Under the pieces are notes generated by a model. That model ran no database searches and was not told where the DNA came from. It saw only the letters and a list, made by a program, of their open reading frames with translations. Both the position numbers and the translations under genes were made by a program. Of a stretch of DNA of 64,000 nucleotides, positions 8,901 to 16,012 are shown one piece after another; within the stretch, counting starts at the first letter, position 1, and every line of letters begins with the position of its first letter. Where the stretch lies: contig LQPB01000066.1 in the NCBI GenBank assembly GCA_002102225.1, positions 39,927 through 103,926 on the forward strand, given 5' to 3'. The DNA comes from Mycobacterium interjectum. Its GTDB lineage: Bacteria; Actinomycetota; Actinomycetes; Mycobacteriales; Mycobacteriaceae.

Positions 8901-9036
8901 CGAGCGGGCCGACTGGGCGCAGGCGCACCGCGACCTAATCGCGGGGGAGATACTCGCCACCAGCTTCGAGTTCGGCGAGCCCGCCGACGGCGCCGAGATC
9001 GGCGACGGCGTGCGGGTGGCGATCGCCAAGGCCTGA
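5911..9036 (+). CDS. ileS: Isoleucyl-tRNA synthetase
   Basis: A full-length class I aminoacyl-tRNA synthetase of 1041 residues that charges tRNA-Ile. The HIGH motif appears as HYGH at residues 64-67 and the KMSKS loop is exact at 619-623. The DVWFDSGSMPY region before it and the editing domain in between are intact, and the C-terminal anticodon-binding region is complete. Length fits the eukaryote-like mycobacterial IleRS (about 1040 residues), the group associated with mupirocin tolerance. The GTG start at 5911 follows CAGGAG with 13 bases between, and the gene is controlled by the T-box upstream. A hairpin begins one base after its stop codon. Confidence 0.98.
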   Translation: MTENADVKAYPKLAGGAPDFPALEVEVLDYWAGDDTFRASIARRDGAPEYVFYDGPPFANGLPHYGHLLTGYVKDIVPRYRTMRGYKVERRFGWDTHGLPAELEVERQLGITDKSQIDDMGIAAFNEACRESVLRYTAEWQAYVTRQARWVDFDNDYKTLDPSYMESVIWAFKQLWDKGLAYEGYRVLPYCWRDETPLSNHELRMDDDVYQSRQDPALTVGFKVAGGELDGAYLLVWTTTPWTLPSNLAVAVNPEVTYVQVREGGRRFVLAEARLGAYARELGEEPEVLGTYRGADLLGARYLPPFPYFMDTANAFRVLPGDFVTTEDGTGIVHMAPAYGEDDMAVCEAAGIAPVTPVDAKGRFDATVPDYLGQRVFDANPNIIRDLKNGSGPAAANGAVLVRHETYEHPYPHCWRCRNPLIYRAVSSWFVAVTQFRDRMVELNQQITWYPEHVKDGQFGKWLQGARDWSISRNRYWGTPIPVWKSDDPAHPRIDVYGSLDELERDFGVRPTNLHRPYIDELTRPNPDDPTGRSTMRRIPDVLDVWFDSGSMPYAQVHYPFENRDWFDGHYPGDFIVEYIGQTRGWFYTLHVLATALFDRPAFKTCVAHGIVLGSDGQKMSKSLRNYPDVSEVFDRDGSDAMRWFLMASPILRGGNLIVTEQGIREGVRQVQLPLWNAYSFLALYAPKVGTWRTDSSNVLDRYILAKLAELRGDLTESMETCDISGACEQLRQFTEALTNWYVRRSRSRFWAEDADAIDTLHTVLEVTARLAAPLLPSVTEIIWRGLTFGRSVHLTDWPEADAVPADVDLVTAMDQVREVCSAASSLRKAKKLRVRLPLPKLTVAVEDPQRLEPFVDLIADELNVKVVELTDAIDTYGRFELTVNARVAGPRLGKDVQAAIKAVKAGEGVVNPDGTLSAGPAVLRPEEYSSRLVAADPDYTAALPDGSGLVVLDGTVTPELEAEGWAKDRIRELQELRKSTGLDVSDRIRVVMSVPAERADWAQAHRDLIAGEILATSFEFGEPADGAEIGDGVRVAIAKA

Positions 9037-9099
9037 CCGCGAAAGTGCAGCTAGCGACCCATTTCGCGAGCGGGGGGGTCGGCAGTCGCACTTTCGCGG
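9037..9099 (+). terminator. Hairpin terminator after ileS, first copy of a repeated motif
   Basis: Perfect 12-bp arms CCGCGAAAGTGC (9037-9048) and GCACTTTCGCGG (9088-9099), starting immediately after the ileS stop codon and followed by GAAAAAG. Inner GACC/GGTC pairing lengthens the stem. A close relative occurs at 10133-10190 after the next gene, so this is a repeated terminator-like element. Confidence 0.65.
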
Positions 9100-9198
9100 G
9101 AAAAAGTTCCGAAAAAACTGTCCGACCCATCGGGGGTGGCCGCTCCTACCTGTGACGGCGGCTCAACGGGGGCCGCGACCACAGTTAAGGAACGCACC

Positions 9199-10113
9199 AT
9201 GAGCACCATCGAAGACTTCCAGTCGGCGACCTTCGCAGCCCTCCGGCACGACGACCTGACGGTCGCGGCCACCCCGCACGAGGACCTCACCGTCGCCGAG
9301 GCGTGGGCATCGAGCCCGCTGGGCGATCCCGCGATCGAGGACGGATCCCTGTCCACGCCCGCGGCGTTTGAGGACTTTCCGGCCACCACCGCGACCGCGA
9401 AGCCGCGCTCGAGGGGCACGAACATCCTGGTGGCGGGGGCCGTCGTAGCGGCGCTCGGCGCGGTTGCCGGCCTCGGCCTGATGCTGCTCGACGGGTCGGG
9501 CAAGGAGCAGAAGCCGGCCGTCGTGGTGCCGAATTCCGCCGTGTCGCCCCAGGCCCCCAGTGCGGCGGTGGCGCCGCCGGCCGTCGCGCCGGCTCCGCCC
9601 CCGGCGGTGACGCCGCCCGACGCCGGACAGGCCTCGCCCGGCGCGACCGGACCCGCCGCCGGCGGGGAAGCGCCCGTCGTGGTCCTGCCCGCGCCTGCGC
9701 CGGCGCCCGTGGCCGGCCCGGCCGATCCCGGTGCCCCGGCCGACCCGGGCACCCCGCCGCCCCCTCCCTCGGTGACGGTCAACGTCCCGGGAGTGATCCC
9801 GGTGCCCGTGCCCGTTCCGGTTCCTGTGCCGCCGCAGCAGGGCGGTGGCCAGCAGCAGGGCGGTGGCCAGCAGCAGGGCGGTGGCCAGCAGCAGGGTGGC
9901 GGTCAGCAGCAGGGTGGCGGTCAGCAGCAGGGTGGCGGACAGCAGGGTGGTGGCCACCCGCCGGTCCAGTGCCTTGCCTGCCAGCAACACCCGATCCAGC
10001 AGCAGCCGATCCACCCGCTGCCGATCCAGCAGCAGCCGATCCAGCAGCAGCCAGTTCACCCGCAGCCCGTCCACCCGCAACCCATCCAGCAGCCGCTCCC
10101 CGTGAAGAAGTAA
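9199..10113 (+). CDS. Single-pass membrane protein with Pro/Ala-rich linker and QQQGGG repeats
   Basis: A 304-residue protein with no enzyme signature. Residues 1-70 are acidic and probably cytoplasmic (repeated DDLTV/EDLTV). A single hydrophobic helix, about residues 75-96 (ILVAGAVVAALGAVAGLGLM), is followed by an extracytoplasmic Pro/Ala/Val linker, then six to seven copies of QQQGGG (about 213-252), then a His/Pro/Gln tail built from QQQPIHP-like units ending in Lys-Lys. A CLAC motif lies between the repeat blocks. The ATG at 9199 has AAGGAA upstream; an earlier in-frame ATG at 9136 lacks support. It is absent from this place in M. tuberculosis. A cell-wall-spanning or adhesive role is only a guess. 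Confidence 0.7.
   Translation: MSTIEDFQSATFAALRHDDLTVAATPHEDLTVAEAWASSPLGDPAIEDGSLSTPAAFEDFPATTATAKPRSRGTNILVAGAVVAALGAVAGLGLMLLDGSGKEQKPAVVVPNSAVSPQAPSAAVAPPAVAPAPPPAVTPPDAGQASPGATGPAAGGEAPVVVLPAPAPAPVAGPADPGAPADPGTPPPPPSVTVNVPGVIPVPVPVPVPVPPQQGGGQQQGGGQQQGGGQQQGGGQQQGGGQQQGGGQQGGGHPPVQCLACQQHPIQQQPIHPLPIQQQPIQQQPVHPQPVHPQPIQQPLPVKK
9835..9954 (+). repeat. In-frame 18-bp tandem repeat (QQQGGG)
   Basis: About six and a half copies of an 18-bp unit CAGCAGCAGGGYGGYGGY. The early copies use GGCGGTGGC and the later ones GGTGGCGGT, showing two phases of expansion. Every unit is in frame, so copy-number change would alter length without a frameshift. This is a likely variable-number tandem repeat. 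Confidence 0.85.
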
Positions 10114-10132
10114 GCCCGGGGCCGCTCGATTC

Positions 10133-10190
10133 CGAAAGTGCAACTGCCGACACGCTTCCCGAGAGGGGCGGTCGGCAGTTTGCACTTGCG
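10133..10190 (+). terminator. Hairpin, second copy of the ileS-terminator motif
   Basis: CGAAAGTGCAACTGCCGAC (10133-10151) pairs with GTCGGCAGTTTGCACTTGCG (10171-10190), with one bulge. It shares the CGAAAGTGCA / GTCGGCAGT / GCACTT words with the hairpin at 9037. It lies between two convergent genes and can serve both. Confidence 0.6.
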
Positions 10191-10199
10191 CGGTGTGGT

Positions 10200-10682
10200 T
10201 TAGGTGCGGGACCGCAAAGCGCGGCGGGCGTGCGGCCAGAACGGCATCCCGGCCACCACGGTCGCGCCGGTTGCGATGACGCCGACCGCGACGTCGACGC
10301 TCTCGCGGCCGTCCTGTGCCCAGTAGACGTCCTTGAGGTCCAGCAGCAGCGCCAGCTCGTCGACGATCATCGCGTTCGCTGCGCCGTACGCGGGGTGCCG
10401 GCGCTGCTTCTCCGATCCGCGCAGACCCACGGCGGCCACCGTCGCCAGCATCCCGATGCCGAGATTGTAGTGGTGAAAGTGCTTGCCGCCCATGCTCATA
10501 CCGCCACCCGACGGCCCGTGGCCGGCGCGGATCCAGTGTGTGAGTCCGCGCAGACCGGCAAACGTGAGCGTGAACGACGCCCAGGCCAGCACGGTTGCCT
10601 GCTCGCCTGGTTGCAGCCGCTGGTCCCACTGGTGACGTAACCGCGCCAGCCGGGACGTCGGCGCGCCTCGCTCGGCGTCCAT
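10200..10682 (-). CDS. Small hypothetical membrane protein with an HFHHYNLG motif
   Basis: A 160-residue protein without a recognised family. It has three to four hydrophobic stretches: about residues 27-45 (VLAWASFTLTFAGL), 75-90 (LGIGMLATVAAVGL) and 130-145 (VAVGVIATGATVVAG). A conserved-looking His cluster HFHHYNLG precedes the second one, after a Gly/Met-rich loop, and an Asp/Glu-rich segment DELALLLDLKDVYW follows. Clustered His and acidic residues in a membrane protein suggest metal or haem handling, but this is inference. The ATG at 10682 leaves 34 bp to the divergent dinX start; a longer form from 10781 would overlap dinX and is unlikely. Not in the M. tuberculosis ileS-dinX interval. 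Confidence 0.6.
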   Translation of the reverse strand: MDAERGAPTSRLARLRHQWDQRLQPGEQATVLAWASFTLTFAGLRGLTHWIRAGHGPSGGGMSMGGKHFHHYNLGIGMLATVAAVGLRGSEKQRRHPAYGAANAMIVDELALLLDLKDVYWAQDGRESVDVAVGVIATGATVVAGMPFWPHARRALRSRT

Positions 10683-10716
10683 ACCCCAGGACGTTAGACC
10701 AATAGCATCTGCAGGT

Positions 10717-12126
10717 GTGGAGTCCCGCTGGGTGCTGCACCTGGACATGGACGCGTTTTTCGCCTCCGTCGAGCAGCTCACCCGACCGACCCTGCGGGGG
10801 CGGCCGGTGCTGGTCGGCGGCCTCGGCGGCCGGGGCGTGGTGGCCGGCGCCAGCTACGAGGCGCGGGTGTTCGGCGCCCGGTCGGCCATGCCGATGCATC
10901 AGGCGCGCCGGCTGATCGGCGTGACCGCGGTGGTGTTGCCGCCCCGCGGGGTGGTCTACGGGCTGGCCAGCCGCCGGGTCTTCGACACGGTGCGCGGCCT
11001 GGTGCCCGTCGTCGAGCAGCTGTCCGTCGACGAGGGCTTCGGTGAGCCGCCGCGGCTGGCCGGGGCGTCGGCCCAGGAGGTCGAGGCGTTCTGTGAGGGA
11101 TTGCGGCGCCGCATTCGCGACGAGACCGGCCTGGTCGCCTCCGTCGGGGCGGGCTCGGGCAAGCAGATCGCCAAGATCGCCTCCGGCCTGGCCAAACCCG
11201 ATGGCGTGCGGGTGGTGCGGCGCGCCGAGGAGCAGGCGCTGCTCGGCGGGTTGCCGGTGCGGCGGCTGTGGGGCATCGGCCCGGTCGCCGAGGAGAAGCT
11301 GAATCGACTGGGCATCGAGACGGTCGGGCAACTGGCCGCGCTGACCGACGCCGAGGTGGCCAACCTGCTCGGCGCGACGGTCGGCCCGGCGCTGCACCGG
11401 CTGGCCCGCGGCATCGACGACCGCCCGGTCGCCGAGAGGGCCGAGGCCAAGCAGATCAGCTCGGAGTCGACCTTCGCCGTCGACCTGACCAGCCTCGAGC
11501 AGCTGCGCGACGCGATCGACCCGATCGCCGAGCACGCGCATCAACGCCTGCTGCGCGACGGCCGCGGCGCGCGCACCGTCACGGTCAAGCTGAAGAAGTC
11601 CGACATGAGCACGCTGACCCGCTCCGCGACGCTGCCCTACGCGACGACCGAACCGGGTGCGTTGATCGCGGTGGCGCACCGCCTGCTGCTCGACCCACGC
11701 GAAATCGGGCCCATTCGGCTTCTGGGCGTGGGTTTTTCGGGCCTGAGCGACGTGCGCCAGGAATCGTTGTTCCCGGACCTGGAGTTGGCGGGCGACACCC
11801 TGAATTCTCAGGAGGAACACCCCGCCGTGACCGCGACCGAGGCGATGTTCGCACCCGCCCCGGAGGCGTCAACGTGGCGGGTCGGCGACGACGTTGCCCA
11901 CCGCGACTACGGGCACGGCTGGGTGCAGGGCGCGGGCCACGGCGTGGTGACCGTGCGGTTCGAGACCCGCGGCTCGGGGCCGGGCCAGGCGCGCACGTTT
12001 CCCGCCGACACGGGCGACCTCACCGGCGCCAATCCCGTCGACTCCCTGGACTGGCCCGACTACATCGGCGCGCTGCAGGCCGACGCGGTGCTAGCCCCAG
12101 CGGTCGATGACGTCGGCGACGGGTAG
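10717..12126 (+). CDS. dinX: Y-family DNA polymerase IV (DinX/DinB1)
   Basis: A 469-residue translesion DNA polymerase. Catalytic carboxylates are in place: Asp10 and Asp12 in HLDMDAFFASVEQ, and Asp105-Glu106 in SVDEGF. Palm, finger, thumb and little-finger regions are complete, and a beta-clamp binding motif QESLF occurs at 348-352. After it comes a roughly 100-residue C-terminal extension with HRDYGHGWVQGAGHGVVTVRF, seen in mycobacterial DinX (463 residues in M. tuberculosis) but not in E. coli DinB. The GTG start at 10717 is supported by the family N-terminus. The 3' end overlaps the convergent ansA stop by 36 bases. Confidence 0.95.
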   Translation: MESRWVLHLDMDAFFASVEQLTRPTLRGRPVLVGGLGGRGVVAGASYEARVFGARSAMPMHQARRLIGVTAVVLPPRGVVYGLASRRVFDTVRGLVPVVEQLSVDEGFGEPPRLAGASAQEVEAFCEGLRRRIRDETGLVASVGAGSGKQIAKIASGLAKPDGVRVVRRAEEQALLGGLPVRRLWGIGPVAEEKLNRLGIETVGQLAALTDAEVANLLGATVGPALHRLARGIDDRPVAERAEAKQISSESTFAVDLTSLEQLRDAIDPIAEHAHQRLLRDGRGARTVTVKLKKSDMSTLTRSATLPYATTEPGALIAVAHRLLLDPREIGPIRLLGVGFSGLSDVRQESLFPDLELAGDTLNSQEEHPAVTATEAMFAPAPEASTWRVGDDVAHRDYGHGWVQGAGHGVVTVRFETRGSGPGQARTFPADTGDLTGANPVDSLDWPDYIGALQADAVLAPAVDDVGDG

Positions 12127-13053
12127 CCCCGCGGCCAGCGCGGCCATCGCCAGCACCCGCGCCTGCGGCGGCCGCAGCCTCGGCACCATCACCGCGCCCG
12201 CGGCCGCCATCTCGTGGCCCGGCCCGTAACTCGCGCCGACCCGCCCGCCGGGCACGCGGGTGGACACCGCGATGACCACCCCGCCGGCGCAGTGGCGGCG
12301 CACGCCCTCGACGACCGCGGCTCCGGCATTGCCCGAGCCGAGCGCCTCCAGCACGACGGCCCGGGCGCCGGCGGTCACGCAGGCGTCCAGCGCCACCGAG
12401 TCACTGCCCAGGTACGCCGCGACGATGTCGACCCGCGGCGCACCGGCGGCGCCGAGGTCGCCGAGATACGGTCGCGTCTTGGCGCCCGCCAGCGTCACAC
12501 CGCCGTGCACCGCGCCGACCAGCTCGCCGGCGAAGCCGCTCAGGTCGTCGGTGGCCACTTTGTGCAGACCCAGCGGCTGCAGCACCCGGCCGGCGAAGCA
12601 GACCAGCACGCCCAGGCCGCGGGCGGCGGGGCTGGCCGCGACCGCCAACGCGTCACGCAGGTTTCCCGGGCCGTCGGCGTCGGGGGCGTCGGCGCTGCGC
12701 ATGGCGCCGGTGAGCACGACCGGGACGTCGCCCGCGTGGGTGAGGTCGAGCCACAGGGCGGTCTCTTCCATCGTGTCGGTGCCGTGCGTGACGACCACAC
12801 CGTCCGCGCCGCCATCGATCGCGGCGCGCACGGCGCCGCGGATCCGGTCCCAGTCGGCCGGAGTCAACTCCGAGCTGTCGAGGGCGAGCAGTTCGACGAC
12901 GTTGACGTCGAACATCCCGCTGAGCGGCGCCGTCAGGTCCGCGCCGCTGTAGGCGGGTCGGCGCACCCCGTCGGCGCCTTTGCCGGTGGATATCGTGCCC
13001 CCGGTGGCGATGACGGTGAGCCGGGCCCTCGAGTGAGCCTTCGAATAAGCCAC
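12091..13053 (-). CDS. ansA: L-asparaginase
   Basis: A type I/II-fold asparaginase of about 320 residues that hydrolyses asparagine to aspartate and ammonia, used for nitrogen assimilation and acid resistance in mycobacteria. Both catalytic threonine motifs are present: IATGGTIST near the N-terminus and THGTDTMEE about 80 residues later. The C-terminus VADVIDRWG is family-typical. The start is uncertain; the GTG at 13053 gives a 13-residue lead before ARLTVIATGG, and no start fits immediately before that motif. The gene runs divergently from lspA, with 43 bases between chosen starts, and convergently into dinX. Confidence 0.93.
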   Translation of the reverse strand: MAYSKAHSRARLTVIATGGTISTGKGADGVRRPAYSGADLTAPLSGMFDVNVVELLALDSSELTPADWDRIRGAVRAAIDGGADGVVVTHGTDTMEETALWLDLTHAGDVPVVLTGAMRSADAPDADGPGNLRDALAVAASPAARGLGVLVCFAGRVLQPLGLHKVATDDLSGFAGELVGAVHGGVTLAGAKTRPYLGDLGAAGAPRVDIVAAYLGSDSVALDACVTAGARAVVLEALGSGNAGAAVVEGVRRHCAGGVVIAVSTRVPGGRVGASYGPGHEMAAAGAVMVPRLRPPQARVLAMAALAAGLPVADVIDRWG

Positions 13054-13096
13054 AGTGGCATCATCGCGCACCTTGGGGTTGGGGGATGATGGTGAC

Positions 13097-13654
13097 GTGT
13101 CCGACGAACCCGAACCCGCACCACCCGCGACGCCGAGGCGGCTGCGCCTGCTGCTTTCGGTCGCGGCGGTGGTGCTGGCCCTGGACATCGTCACGAAGGT
13201 GCTGGCCGTCAGGCTGCTACCGCCGGGCCAGCCGGTGTCGATCATCGGTGACACGGTGACCTGGACGCTGGTGCGCAACTCGGGCGCGGCGTTCTCCATG
13301 GCCACCGGGTACACCTGGGTGCTGACGTTGATCGCGACGGGCGTGGTAGTCGGCATCTTCTGGATGGGGCGCCGACTGGTGTCGCCGTGGTGGGCGGTCG
13401 GGCTCGGAATGATCCTCGGCGGCGCGATGGGCAACCTCGTCGATCGCTTCTTCCGGTCGCCCGGGCCGCTGCGCGGCCACGTCGTGGACTTCTTGTCGGT
13501 CGGCTGGTGGCCGGTGTTCAACGTCGCCGACCCGTCGGTGGTCGGCGGGGCCATCCTGCTCGTCGTGCTGTCGATCTTCGGCTACGACTTCGACACGGTG
13601 GGTCGGCGCAAGCCCACCCCGGACCGCGGCCGGCGAGAGGCCGGCCAGCGTTGA
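13097..13654 (+). CDS. lspA: Lipoprotein signal peptidase II
   Basis: A 185-residue inner-membrane aspartic peptidase that removes signal peptides from lipoproteins after lipidation. Four membrane segments are visible. The catalytic aspartates lie in GNLVDRFF and FNVADPSV, and the substrate-pocket NSGAAFSM motif is intact. The GTG at 13097 gives the short Pro-rich cytoplasmic lead typical of mycobacteria. The stop codon overlaps the TTG start of the pseudouridine synthase gene, as in the M. tuberculosis Rv1539-Rv1540 pair. Confidence 0.96.
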   Translation: MSDEPEPAPPATPRRLRLLLSVAAVVLALDIVTKVLAVRLLPPGQPVSIIGDTVTWTLVRNSGAAFSMATGYTWVLTLIATGVVVGIFWMGRRLVSPWWAVGLGMILGGAMGNLVDRFFRSPGPLRGHVVDFLSVGWWPVFNVADPSVVGGAILLVVLSIFGYDFDTVGRRKPTPDRGRREAGQR

Positions 13655-14577
13655 GCGAACGATCGATGCCCGTTCCCGAGGGGCTGGCGGGCATGCGTGT
13701 CGACGCCGGACTGGCGCGCCTGCTCGGGCTGTCGCGCAGCGCCGCAGCGGCGTTGGCCGAAGGTGGCGGCGTCGAACTCGACGGGGTGCGTGCGGGCAAG
13801 TCCGACCGCCTGACCGGCGGCGCCTTCCTGCACGTGCGCCTGCCCGAGGCGCCGGCCCCGCCGGAAAACACGCCCGTCGACATCGAGGGCATGACGATCC
13901 TCTACTCCGACGACGACATTGTCGCGGTCGACAAGCCCGCGGCGGTGGCCGCCCACGCCTCGGTGGGCTGGACCGGTCCCACGGTGCTCGGCGGCCTGGC
14001 CGCCGCCGGTTACCGGATCACCACCTCGGGCGTGCCCGAGCGGCAGGGCATCGTGCATCGCCTCGACGTCGGCACCTCCGGGGTCATGGTGGTGGCGCTG
14101 TCCGAGCGGGCCTACACGGTGCTCAAGCGGGCGTTCAAGCAGCGCACCGTCGACAAGCGTTACCACGCGCTGGTGCAGGGACACCCGGATCCGTCCAGCG
14201 GGACGATCGACGCGCCGATCGGACGGCACCGCGGTGGTGAGTGGAAGTTCGCCGTCACCAAGGACGGCCGGCACAGCCTCACCCACTACGACACCGTCGA
14301 GGCCTTCGTCGCGGCGAGCCTGCTCGACGTGCACCTGGAAACCGGTCGCACCCACCAGATTCGGGTGCACTTTTCCGCGCTGCACCATCCCTGCTGCGGT
14401 GACCTCGTCTATGGAGCCGACCCCGTCCTGGCGAAAAGGCTTGGGCTGGAACGGCAATGGCTGCACGCGCGTTCGCTGTCCTTCGCCCATCCGGCCGACG
14501 GCAGGCGGATGGAGATCGTCAGCCCCTACCCACCCGATCTGCAGCACGCGCTGGACGTGTTGCGCGCCGAGGGCTGA
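13651..14577 (+). CDS. RluA/RluD-family pseudouridine synthase, Rv1540-like
   Basis: A 308-residue RNA-modifying enzyme. An N-terminal S4-like RNA-binding segment (SRSAAAALAEGGGVELDG) precedes the catalytic domain, which has the signature HRLDVGTSGVMV with the catalytic Asp, followed by KRYHALVQG and GRTHQIRVH. By family it isomerises uridines in 23S rRNA, most like RluD. The likely start is the TTG at 13651 overlapping the lspA stop, giving LSERSMPVPEGLAG, which matches the remembered Rv1540 N-terminus; the ATG at 13665 is a fallback. Co-expression with lspA is likely. Confidence 0.93.
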   Translation: MSERSMPVPEGLAGMRVDAGLARLLGLSRSAAAALAEGGGVELDGVRAGKSDRLTGGAFLHVRLPEAPAPPENTPVDIEGMTILYSDDDIVAVDKPAAVAAHASVGWTGPTVLGGLAAAGYRITTSGVPERQGIVHRLDVGTSGVMVVALSERAYTVLKRAFKQRTVDKRYHALVQGHPDPSSGTIDAPIGRHRGGEWKFAVTKDGRHSLTHYDTVEAFVAASLLDVHLETGRTHQIRVHFSALHHPCCGDLVYGADPVLAKRLGLERQWLHARSLSFAHPADGRRMEIVSPYPPDLQHALDVLRAEG

Positions 14578-15336
14578 TCACCCCGCCTTGCGCGCCTCGA
14601 CCAAGACCCGCGTCGGGTGCGCGACGAACGGCCCGTCGGCCTCGATCTGCTGGTGAAGTTGCCGCAGCCGGTCCCGGTAGCGCTGCACGGTGAAGTCCGG
14701 CACCGTCCACACCACCTTGCGCAGGAAGTAGACGACGGCGCCGATGTCGAAGAATTCGGCCCGAAGCCGCTCCGCGCGAAGATCCACCACCTGTAGGCCC
14801 GCGGCCTCCACCTGCGCGCGCACGGCGTCCGGGTGAAACTCGGCCCATTTCTCCGGCTGCGGCCCGATGAAGTACTCGACCAGCTCGCCCATGGTGGCGG
14901 GCCCGATGTGCTGCGCAAAGTAGGTGCCCCCCGGCCGCAGCACGCGACGGATCTCGGCCCACCACACCGAAATCGGATGACGGGTCGTCACCAGGTCGAA
15001 CGCCTCGTCGGCGAACGGCAACGGCGGCTCGTCCCGGGTGGCCACGAGCACCACACCGAGCGGATGCAGGCGTTTGGTCGCCAGCGCCGCGTTCGGGGGC
15101 CACGTCTCGATGGCCGCCATGGTGGGCGGGAATGGGCCCGCGCCCGCCAGCACCTCACCACCCCCGGTGTGAATGTCCAGCGCGGCCGACACCTTCGCCA
15201 AGCGACCACTCAGCTTCCGCTGGAAGCCCCAGGACGGCCGCTCCTCGGTCGCGCGGCCGTCGAGCCAGGAGAAGTCCCAGCCGTCGACGGATACGGAATC
15301 GGCTTCGGCGACCAGGTCTTCGAATGTGCGGGACAT
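14578..15336 (-). CDS. SAM-dependent class I methyltransferase
   Basis: A 252-residue methyltransferase. The SAM-binding part shows LDIHTGGGEVLAG (about residues 54-66), DEPPLPFADEAFDLVTTRHP and a post-motif LRPGGTYFAQH. The substrate cannot be deduced; the C-terminal half resembles small-molecule methyltransferases of the UbiE type. The chosen start is the ATG before SRTFEDL; an ATG 15 bases upstream is also possible. The stop directly abuts the convergent pseudouridine synthase stop. In M. tuberculosis this place, next to glbN, is taken by lprI, so this is a lineage difference. Confidence 0.8.
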   Translation of the reverse strand: MSRTFEDLVAEADSVSVDGWDFSWLDGRATEERPSWGFQRKLSGRLAKVSAALDIHTGGGEVLAGAGPFPPTMAAIETWPPNAALATKRLHPLGVVLVATRDEPPLPFADEAFDLVTTRHPISVWWAEIRRVLRPGGTYFAQHIGPATMGELVEYFIGPQPEKWAEFHPDAVRAQVEAAGLQVVDLRAERLRAEFFDIGAVVYFLRKVVWTVPDFTVQRYRDRLRQLHQQIEADGPFVAHPTRVLVEARKAG

Positions 15337-15384
15337 GCATTGCATTGTCACCGAAGCACCGAGACCGCCGCCATGACGGCGGTC

Positions 15385-15789
15385 TCAGACCGTGCTGGGC
15401 TCGGGCGACGCGATCTCGGGGGCCAGCGGCGCGATGGCGCTGAGGATGTCGGTGACGGTCGCGGAGGACACCCCGGCGGCGGCGAGCGCGTCGGCCAGGT
15501 GCCCGGCGACCAGGCTGAAGTGGTGCATGGTGATGCCGCGGCCCTGGTGCACCTGCTTCATCGGCGCGCCCGTGTAGGGCTCGGGCCCGCCGAGCGCGGC
15601 CGCGAAGAACTCGACCTGCCTGCCCTTCAGGCGGCTCATGTTCGTGCCGGTGAAAAACCCGGACAGGTGGTCATCGGCAAGCACGCGAACGTAGAAGTCC
15701 TCGACGACGACCTCGAGGGCCTCCTGCCCGCCGATCCGCTCGTAGATGGTGGCCGGCTCGGGTTTGCGGAAGCGTGCCAGAATTCTCAT
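15385..15789 (-). CDS. glbN: Group I truncated haemoglobin HbN
   Basis: A 134-residue haem protein that turns nitric oxide and O2 into nitrate. The functional haem-pocket residues fall at the same numbers as in M. tuberculosis HbN: Tyr33 (B10), Leu54 (E7), Gln58 (E11) and proximal His81 (F8). The segment from FFAAALGGPEPYTGAP to HQGRGITMHHF is almost unchanged. The N-terminus (RILARFRKPEP) has the short basic pre-A helix linked to fast NO dioxygenation. The lprI partner of M. tuberculosis is missing; upstream lies a 223-bp divergent promoter region shared with the SDR at 16013. Confidence 0.97.
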   Translation of the reverse strand: MRILARFRKPEPATIYERIGGQEALEVVVEDFYVRVLADDHLSGFFTGTNMSRLKGRQVEFFAAALGGPEPYTGAPMKQVHQGRGITMHHFSLVAGHLADALAAAGVSSATVTDILSAIAPLAPEIASPEPSTV

Positions 15790-16012
15790 AAATCCGATTG
15801 GAACATCGCGGCGTTGCCCACCAGTTAGTGCGCGATCACACCCGGATTACCCTCTGTAACAAGGGGATTGCCCCGCAATGGCCCCCACAAGGGCCGCCGT
15901 GTGATCCGCCGGATCGCCGTTCACATGGCGGCAATCTGGCCTCCGCCCGCCGGCCGATGCCCTAGGTTGGTTATATGACCCACGTCACACCGCCCGTCAG
16001 GAGCCATTGCCG

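Noticed and set aside
5788..8928. A 1046-codon open frame antisense to ileS
   Set aside because: Shadow frame caused by high third-position GC; Arg/His/Val/Gly-rich composition and no family motif, while ileS on the other strand has all its motifs.
9835..9954. CRISPR-like regular repeat
   Set aside because: Units are contiguous with no unique spacers and stay in frame within a protein; it is a coding tandem repeat.
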